From contig NC_057320.1 in the NCBI RefSeq assembly GCF_000687475.1, positions 2,480,001 through 2,544,000 on the forward strand: a stretch of DNA of 64,000 nucleotides, in the 5' to 3' direction. Shown in pieces: positions 57,134 to 64,000 of the stretch (the first letter of the stretch is position 1; each line of letters starts with the position of its first letter). Both the position numbers and the translations under genes were made by a program. The notes under the pieces are model-generated. The model was not told the DNA's origin. It saw only the letters and a list, made by a program, of their open reading frames with translations, and did not search any database. This stretch comes from Ustilaginoidea virens. Lineage: Eukaryota; Ascomycota; Sordariomycetes; Hypocreales; Clavicipitaceae.

Positions 57134-58378
57134 ATGGGTTTCGGAAAGCCGCCGGTCCAGGCGCTGAAAGCCGCCAACAAGACCAAGAGACAAGAGCTTT
57201 ACATTCAATACAAAAAAGCATCTGGCAAGGAGAGGCGAGAGGCGCGCCATCGTCGGCGAAAAGAAGAAAACCGAGAGCCCGCCCTGAAACAAGCTCGGTT
57301 AGCGAAAAACAAGACGCTCACGCTTGACCAAAAACGCGTGTGGGACGAGGGCGATGACGATAGCTTGGGTGCGGTTGTCGACCTGCCACAACTGAGGCGG
57401 AGGCAAATGGAGGAGGTTGAGGCCGAAGAGCAGGCTGAGCTCGACCTGGGCGCCGAGGACGACGAGGACGACGAGGACGATGATCTCGGCAGCTTATTAG
57501 ACTCGGACGATGAAGACGATGAAGCCAAGCAAGCAGCCGCGCAGAAGCAACGAGAGAAGCGAGCGAAACGGGACAGCAGCCTCGCCCCCTCGACCACAAG
57601 CACAAACCTCGATTTAACACCGACTTCGCTCATCGTCAAGTTCCCTTCATTGTTCAACGACGTTGCCCCGCCAGATCCGAAAGTCCTGGTCACGACCTCG
57701 CTCAATTCTACGATCCACTTTGAAGCCCAACTGCTAGCAACGCTCTTTCCGAACAGCACATATATCCCTCGGTCTTCACACCGCTATGGGCACAAGTACT
57801 CTCTGCGGGAGATATGCAAGTTTGCCATAAATCGGGACTACACAGCTGTTCTCCTCGTCAAGGAAGATTTAAAACGGCCCACCGGCTTATCCGTCGTTCA
57901 CCTCCCGTCCGGCCCGACTTTTCATTTTTCCATTTCAAACTGGATAGAGGGCAGGAAGCTGCCAGGCCACGGGAACCCAACAAACCATTATCCAGAGCTT
58001 CTCCTGAACAATTTCAAAACACCTCTCGGCCTTCTTACGGCCAAACTGTTCCAGACCTTGTTTCCTCCTCGGCCAGAACTCCAGGGACGACAGGTCATCA
58101 CCCTCCATAACCAACGTGACTACATCTTTGTTCGCCGTCATCGATACGTGTTTCGAGATAAACGTGCTACGGAGAAGAGTATCGTAGACGCCGACGGGAA
58201 AGAGCTGAAGGGCGTGCAAGATATCCGCGCGGGCCTGCAAGAGCTCGGCCCACGGTTTACGCTCAAACTGAGAAGGGCTGATAAGGGCATTGGGCGAGCT
58301 GGCAGCGTCGGAGAGGACGCAACGCAGTGGCAATGGAAAGCAAAGATGGAGAAAGACCGCAAGAGGTTCAATCTATAA
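57134..58378 (+). CDS. RPF1: Ribosome production factor 1 (Brix domain)
   Basis: Single exon, 414 aa, from MGFGKPPVQALKAANKTKRQ. The basic N-terminal helix (RQELYIQYKKASGKERREAR, followed by RRRKEENREPALKQARL) is typical of Rpf1. An acidic stretch (about 100-135, EDDEDDEDDDLG, SDDEDDE) follows. The Brix domain occupies about 185-385, with KVLVTTSLNST, LFPNSTYIPRSSHRYGHKYS, NRDYTAVLLVKED, GLSVVHLPSGPTFHFSISNW and the rRNA-binding segment VITLHNQRDYIFVRRHRYVF. The C-terminus FTLKLRRADKGI is also typical. Rpf1 acts in 27S pre-rRNA processing and pre-60S assembly in the nucleolus. Confidence 0.95.
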   Translation: MGFGKPPVQALKAANKTKRQELYIQYKKASGKERREARHRRRKEENREPALKQARLAKNKTLTLDQKRVWDEGDDDSLGAVVDLPQLRRRQMEEVEAEEQAELDLGAEDDEDDEDDDLGSLLDSDDEDDEAKQAAAQKQREKRAKRDSSLAPSTTSTNLDLTPTSLIVKFPSLFNDVAPPDPKVLVTTSLNSTIHFEAQLLATLFPNSTYIPRSSHRYGHKYSLREICKFAINRDYTAVLLVKEDLKRPTGLSVVHLPSGPTFHFSISNWIEGRKLPGHGNPTNHYPELLLNNFKTPLGLLTAKLFQTLFPPRPELQGRQVITLHNQRDYIFVRRHRYVFRDKRATEKSIVDADGKELKGVQDIRAGLQELGPRFTLKLRRADKGIGRAGSVGEDATQWQWKAKMEKDRKRFNL

Positions 58379-58501
58379 GACAGCAATGGAAACAAAACAG
58401 CCAGTCGGCTTGGCTGGCGTTTACAGTGTCATGCAGGCAGAGTCGTGTGTTGTTGGCGTTCCCTGCCGTGAGTCAGGCAGCGGCTGAGAGTCACTGTCCA
58501 A

Positions 58502-58544
<43 letters not shown>

Positions 58545-59823
58545 GGTTGATCCGTAGGGTGGTTCTCGAGAGATGTGCTCGACAATATGTCATCATCTTC
58601 AGAATTCGTCCGTCATGATACCCCGCCGGTTTGTCCAAGGTATCGACTACAGTTGCCGAAGCGTCGTGTTACACTTTTCTAACGAGACTCGGAGCAATCC
58701 CATCAAACATTTGCCTCTTTCCTAGTGCCCGACCGGCTGGATTAGTCTGCTTCCAGCCAACAAAACTTGGGTGATTTCGTAGGAGCAAAGCCTAACGCTG
58801 GCGGAAGAAGCTTGAAGAAGCAGGCGCTGCTGAGACGGCTGCTGGCAGTTGTCGCGACATCGACTTTCCGTGGAGTGCCCTGGATTTACTGGATGCTGCT
58901 TTGGTTGGATACGGCTGGTCGATCCTGAAACACTATCGAGGTCCAAGGTCCGGTCGGGGTTGAGCCATCTCAACCAGCTCATATGGTTGAAGAAGTTTGA
59001 TAGACCCTAAAGTTTGTAGGCATCATGTGCCTAGTAGCATTCGCCTTCACCATTTCAATACATAAAAGGCGAGACGCTGTGGCACGCGACAAACAGGGAC
59101 GAAATGACGAGGGCGGCAAACAAGCGATGGGCTTGATGCGTGAATTGCTGCAGAACAAAACTCGTCTTTAGCCTGGCGGCAATGGCCAATGAAAATGAGC
59201 CCCCTGTTTGGACCAACCAAAGCTCTTCTGCTTCCCTCCCCTCAAATCAGAACATTGAAGTTTCCCCAATCTGGACACATTGTATCCGTACCTTAGATGC
59301 CTAGTTGAAGCCACAGAATTGGGGTTTCGTCGACAAAAACCATCAATTCATTGCCTGAACGGTACCCTTTCCTGGACAGCGAATGAAGCAGCCACCGCCA
59401 CTAAATCAAAGCCTGGCGGTTTGAAACACCACGGCAGAGCGTCTTTGTTTCTCTTTATGCATCTACAAGGCATCGCGAAATGATGTAATTTTCAAGGTCC
59501 ACTTTTCCATGCTGCTTGGATTCCTTTGCTTGGATTCGCTCCACAAAACTCTGTGCTTGTTTCCGAGGTTGCGCATCACGTCTGCGAGGCTGCGACTACA
59601 TAAACCGACAGGAGACCCATCTCGCGCCAGCGCGGTCTGTGCGGCTTTACTTTAGCTTTCTCTCGGAGAGCCCGACTATGTATGACGGGCCGCAGTCAGG
59701 CAGCAGCAATTTCGAATTCGTTGAATACCATCACGCAAAACTTGCAGCCTCTCTCTCTCTCTCCCGCCGCCCGGGACGACCAAGGCGCTGAATGCCTATG
59801 CATCGCGCCATCTGTCATGAATC
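58379..59823. other. Intergenic between RPF1 and the dehydratase gene
   Basis: 1,445 bp with no supported gene. The main landmark is a T39 run at 58505-58543, 127 bp after the RPF1 stop. A (CT)n tract lies at about 59749-59764. Short frames here resemble nothing known. Confidence 0.55.
58505..58543 (+). repeat. T39 homopolymer
   Basis: Thirty-nine consecutive T downstream of RPF1, the longest single-base run in the window. Confidence 0.95.
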
Positions 59824-61486
59824 ATGACACGCCAGTTCCTGAAAAGCATCAAGCCAGGCCCGTCTCGCAACCTCCTTGGTCAGGTCAAGATGATGTTGTC
59901 AGCAGCAACCACGTCGTCCTTATCGTCTGGACCCGAGCCGGCAAATCTCAAGGACGTGACTGATGGTTAGTGTGTCAGCTTGTTTAAAGCAAAAAAAAAA
60001 GAAAGGAAGAAAGAAAGAAAGGAAAAGATAAAGAACCCCAAGGCTAAGAGGAAGGCTCGCCGAACCACAGTGCACAAAGTAACAGGCGAGAGTGTCAACG
60101 GAACTTGTGAATACATTCGAAACGCCAACGTGTGGGAGACGGCACCGATACTCAAGGGCACAACCTGCTTTGATCATCGGGCAGACGTGAAGAACATCAT
60201 GGTGACTGGCGGTGCAGGTTTCATGTGAGTGCCATGTCAAGTCTAGCATGAGACCTGGGCTACAACGTCTCCGTATTCGAAAAAGTTCCACTGATGTTCA
60301 TGACTTCAATCAAGAGCTTCCTGGGTCGTGCGTCATCTAACGCTTACCTACCCGGACGCTTATCATATTGTGTCTTTTGACAAGCTAGACTACTGCTCAT
60401 CCCTTAACAATACCCTTCGTCTCCGCGATAGGCGGAATTTCACCTTTTACCATGGGGACCTCACGAACCCCACCCAAGTACTGGATTGTATGGAGCGTTA
60501 CGAGATTGACACGGTGCTGCATTTTGCAGCGCAATCACACGTTGACTTGAGCTTTGGCAAAGCATACAGCTTTACGCATGACAATGTGTACGGGACACAT
60601 GTTCTATTGGAGAGTTGTAGAAAAGTCAAGGTCAGGCGCTTCATACACATATCGACTGATGAGGTTTATGGCGAGGTCAAGGAGGATGATGATGACCTGG
60701 TTGAATCTAGCATTCTCTCTCCGACGAATCCCTACGCAGCGAGCAAAGCGGCGGCTGAGATGCTCGTGCAATCCTACAACAAAAGTTTCAAGCTGCCGAC
60801 CATTATTGTTCGTAGCAACAATGTGTACGGGCCACATCAGTACCCAGAGAGTAGGTGACGCTGATTCTTGGGGAGAGCTGAGTGGTTTTCTTCTGAAAGA
60901 CGTGGCCAATTTTCTAAGTTGCGGTTTGTTTGATTTTTTTTTTTTTTTTTTAGAGATTATACCCAAATTTACATGCCTGTTGAACAGGAAGAGACCAGTC
61001 GTCCTCCACGGTGATGGTCGCCCAACGCGCCGCTATCTCTACGCAGGAGATGCCACAGATGCCTTCGACACCATTCTACACAAGGGCCAAAGCGGCCGCG
61101 TTTACAATGTCGGCTCGCCTGATGAAGTATCAAATCTAGAATTGTGCTCCAAGCTGCTCGACATGATGGCGATAGAACACGAAACCTCGGCGCAGCTGCG
61201 CCAATGGATCAAGTACACACATGATAGGCCCTTCAACGACCGCCGTTATGCTATAGATTGCACCGAGCTACGAATGTTGGGATGGAAGCAGAAGACGAGT
61301 CTTGAGCAAGGCCTGCGAATTACAGTAGACTGGTATTGCAAGTATGGAGAGTCATGGTGGGGGGACATTAGCCATGTGCTTACACCATTCCCAGTCGTCA
61401 GGGAAGGCCACATAATGCCCGATATGGCGGAGCCTTTGATCAGAGACGACCCAGTCGATCCGGGTGACGAATATCATGATCAATGA
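59824..61486 (+). CDS. Nucleotide-sugar 4,6-dehydratase (RmlB/UG46DH-like)
   Basis: Four exons, 59824-59965, 60086-60224, 60315-60850 and 60954-61486; 1,350 nt, 449 aa. The Rossmann motif TGGAGFI|ASWVVRHL (about 88-102) is rebuilt across intron 2. The short-chain dehydrogenase set is complete: STDEVYGE with catalytic Thr-Asp-Glu at about 208-210 and YAASK (Tyr 234, Lys 238). SNNVYGPHQYPE|KIIPKF spans intron 3, followed by GRPTRRYLYAGD and RPFNDRRYAID. These are diagnostic of dTDP/UDP-glucose 4,6-dehydratases, which make the 4-keto-6-deoxy sugar on the way to rhamnose. No epimerase/reductase partner lies in the window. The roughly 80-residue N-terminal extension is typical of fungal members. 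Exon 1 is the weakest part (donor GTTAGT), and a later ATG (59891) is possible. Confidence 0.88.
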
Positions 61487-62669
61487 CCAGTACCAGAAGT
61501 AGACCATTGGGAGAGAGAGGAGGGGGGGGGAGGGAAGGGGGGGGTTGGTTATCCCGTTTGGCTGATGCAGATGGATACAACATACAACTGCGAGAGGGAA
61601 TGCTCAATCAACAGAGTGCGAAACGTTGCCCTCTCAGGCTTTTGAACCAGGAAGAAACTGAGAAGCGGGCTTGAAGTCTGGATGTGTGTTTCCATTTGCA
61701 TACGGAATGATGGCGCCTATGCGTATATGGATCGTACCATGCATGACCTCGTGGTGGTAATTTTGTGGCAGAAGGAGATACCTGTAGCAGGTGTGTGGTT
61801 TGTTGTTCGATATGACATCAGCTGGAGCATCGAGTCGTCCGTCGATGCCGCGGACGAATTCTCCAAGAGACACCGCCCATGAGGCCCAAGGCTGGTCGAA
61901 ATTGAGGTCCTTCGTTGCCACCCGCCCAGCGCCTCTCATTTCCTTGACTCGAGAATGTCGATGCATGGTCAGCCGCACTGCCGCCCCACTGAGCAAGCAT
62001 GCAACATCCAAAACAGCTTGAGGTCTGATTGTACCAGAAGCGGCTGTCCTCAAACAAAGGCGTCTTCCAAATCGATATGGGCGGTTGGGTTTAGTAGAGG
62101 ATGCCGGGATGCCACCCCTGCCTGCGTCTGCAGACTTCCCCGCCCACCAAACACCAGAACCGAAACTTCGCCGTTATCTATCAATGGGGCCAAATTCAAA
62201 CTCACAAAGCACAAGCTAAGCTACCTTACCTCTGCTGCCGGCCTCGAGCCGACTTTGGCCCCATCTTTCCGGCACCACCACCATCAACTTGCCCATCTTT
62301 TGTCTTTCTCTTTCTTTCTTCTTTTCTTCCATCTTCTCCTTTTTATTTTATTTATTTTATTTTATTTTATTTTAACCCCCCTCGGCACATCAGCTGTGAA
62401 TGCGTCCGTGGCCAACAAATTACATCAATAGTACAGGACTTGTTAGGTCCTACCCAACCTTGAGAGCTGGTGGTCGGTCAACAACTTGCATCCGAAACCC
62501 CCGCGATTCATCCTGGACGCGTACCCATCAGCCACCCATTTCACAACGAATCGAGAAACTGGTCCAGCAGGCAACAATCTGACACTGTTGGTTGCCCCCG
62601 CAAGACTCGGGCTGATCAGCTTCCCTCTCGGCGCTACCTTGACCACAGGCCAATTCCGTTCCTCAAAGC
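61487..62669. other. Intergenic between the dehydratase gene and PHA2
   Basis: 1,183 bp. It contains a G-rich tract (about 61518-61544) and a (TTTTA)n tract (about 62339-62374). A 140-codon minus frame (61634-62053) starts only from TTG and resembles no known protein. Confidence 0.55.
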
Positions 62670-63822
62670 ATGAAAGCGTCAGTTGAGAAACCAGTGGTCG
62701 CTTTCCTTGGACCTATTGCGTCTTATTCGCATCAAGTAAGTCATCTTCTAGGGGGCGGCGGATGCTGCACTTGGGACTTGACTACTAATTGGACAAAAAG
62801 GCAGTTCGGCAAGTGTTCCCGGAGGAGAAGTGGGAGCTACGGCCTGTTAGCACCATCGACGGTGGGTTTCCGCAGCAATCTTTCTACCCATGTTTCGCTA
62901 TCAGATGAAATCATGGGGCGACATTCTGTGACTCTGACAGTGATGCCTAGATGTCTTCGACGAAACCCAGGACGGTCAGGTTACCGCGGGTGTAGTACCA
63001 TTTGAGAACTCGACCAATGGATCTGTCGTCTTCACACTGGACAACCTTGCCGACCGTGACGGCAAATACAAGGACATCATCGTTGACGGTGAGATATTTG
63101 TAGATGTCCATCACTGCCTACTTGGCCGCAGAGATCCCAACGACAAGTTGGAAGAGTCTCAAGATGGATCTGGTACCTGCACCCCGACAGCATCGGATCC
63201 CAGCCCGACAAAGCCCAGATCGAAACCACTCAGTAGTCTTGGCCACCTCAAACGAGTCTACTCGCATCCGCAAGCATTCGGTCAATGTAACGCCTTCATC
63301 TCGACTTATCTCAAAGGCGTCGAAATATTCGAAGTCAGCTCAACGAGCAAGGCTGCCGAAATCGTCAGTCAGGACACAACTGGAACATGGGCTGCCATAT
63401 CAAACCAACTAGCATCAAGCTTATACGGCCTGGAATTCTTGGGTAAGAATATTGAGGATCGTCAAGACAACACTACTCGCTTCCTGATCATCGGGACCCA
63501 AACCGCCGTCCCCGAGGATTGGGGTTTACAAAAGCAATCAGCCGCGACGTCAGGGAGCAAGTCTCTTGTCTCGTTGACGGTGCCGCACACTTGTCCGGGC
63601 GCTTTGGCTGACGTCCTGGGCTGTTTCCGGGACTTCAACCTGAATCTAACGAGCATCAACAGCCGACCCAGTCTCGTGGCCCCTTTCCAGTACATATTCT
63701 TTGTGGAGTTTGAAGGACACAAACACCACGATCAGAATGGCCGTGTGAAGGGGGCTCTGGACAGAATCAGTCAATTTGCCCATGGTTGCCGGTGGTTGGG
63801 TAGCTGGGAAAGATATCGCTAG
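62670..63822 (+). CDS. PHA2: Prephenate dehydratase
   Basis: Three exons, 62670-62735, 62801-62861 and 62951-63822; 999 nt, 332 aa. The start MKASVEKPVVAFLGPIASYS and the junction SHQ|AVRQVFPEEKWELRPVSTID rebuild the family's N-terminal substrate-binding lobe, followed by VVPFENSTNGSV. The catalytic Thr-Arg-Phe motif is present (DNTTRFLIIG, about 235-244). A C-terminal ACT regulatory domain follows (LTVPHTCPGALADVLGCFRD, NLTSINSRPS). An inserted Ser/Pro/Thr-rich stretch (about 120-150) sits between the lobes. The enzyme converts prephenate to phenylpyruvate for phenylalanine synthesis and is usually feedback-inhibited by Phe through the ACT domain. Confidence 0.94.
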
Positions 63823-64000
63823 ACCCTTCCGCCCTTCCCAAAAGTAAAAAAAAAAGAAAGAAAAAAAAAGGCCAGCAAAACAAGGGGCGGCGTCGGCGTG
63901 GGCTCTAGCTGAATGAGCGCTAGCATTAAATCCTAATACGACAACGGCGCAGCCAAAAGCTCAATTACTACGGAATTGGTGGGGTGGAAACAACACCACA
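63823..64000. other. PHA2 3' region
   Basis: 178 bp with an A-rich stretch (63846-63870) shortly after the stop. No coding signal before the window ends. Confidence 0.6.

Noticed and set aside
61634..62053. 140-codon minus frame
   Set aside because: Starts from TTG only, no ATG-led or spliced model, no recognisable motif.
1..64000. tRNA, rRNA and CRISPR arrays
   Set aside because: I looked for tRNA B-box-like sequences and for regularly spaced repeats and found no convincing cloverleaf or array. A covariance-model scan would be needed to exclude a tRNA.

Overview
The window looks like nuclear chromosomal DNA of a filamentous ascomycete, most likely a sordariomycete and probably Hypocreales. 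That placement is an inference from protein resemblance. The direct evidence for a filamentous fungus is: many short introns (about 55-200 bp) with GT...AG ends, compact gene spacing, fungal-type proteins (TLG2, UBP8, POP3, a two-subunit serine palmitoyltransferase), and one AT-rich island with the transition-only decay typical of repeat-induced point mutation (RIP). I rebuilt gene models by hand from splice sites. In every multi-exon model below the exon lengths sum to a whole number of codons.

Left part (1-30.7 kb): the tail of an unidentified gene; a tiny four-exon cytochrome oxidase subunit 7 gene (-); a PPR-like mitochondrial protein (+); the syntaxin TLG2 (-); serine palmitoyltransferase LCB1 (-), divergent from the SAGA deubiquitinase UBP8 (+); the eEF1A lysine methyltransferase EFM5 (-); a Cdc4/Fbw7-type F-box/WD40 protein (-); a 3.1-kb gene-free stretch; a ZIP9-like zinc transporter (-), divergent from an NFKBIL1-like protein (+); a small GPI-anchored serine-rich protein (-); a BAHD-like acyltransferase with an in-frame stop (-); and the TORC2 subunit SIN1/AVO1 (-).

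Middle (31.1-36.9 kb): a complete but dead Ty1/copia LTR retrotransposon on the minus strand. It has two 196-bp LTRs, a CTTTT target-site duplication, and reverse transcriptase remains full of stops. It sits in what was a roughly 520-bp divergent promoter between SIN1 and a PRCC-domain gene.

Right part (37-64 kb): the PRCC-domain protein (+); a fungal protein of unknown function (-) with triplet repeats in or next to it; a very large (about 2,635 aa) USP9X/FAF-like ubiquitin hydrolase (-), divergent from RNase P/MRP subunit POP3 (+); an unknown Ser/Pro-rich protein (+); the ribosome-biogenesis pair NOC3 (-) and RPF1 (+) sharing a 324-bp promoter; a nucleotide-sugar 4,6-dehydratase (+); and prephenate dehydratase PHA2 (+).

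Almost everything is core housekeeping: sphingolipid synthesis, SNARE traffic, ubiquitin writing and erasing, TORC2, ribosome and RNase P assembly, phenylalanine synthesis. I did not find a novel multi-gene system. The points most worth a second look are the RIP-degraded element in the SIN1/PRCC promoter, the acyltransferase broken at codon 52, extreme homopolymer and pyrimidine tracts concentrated in introns, very small first coding exons, and a CAA/CAG tract that could encode a polyglutamine N-terminus.
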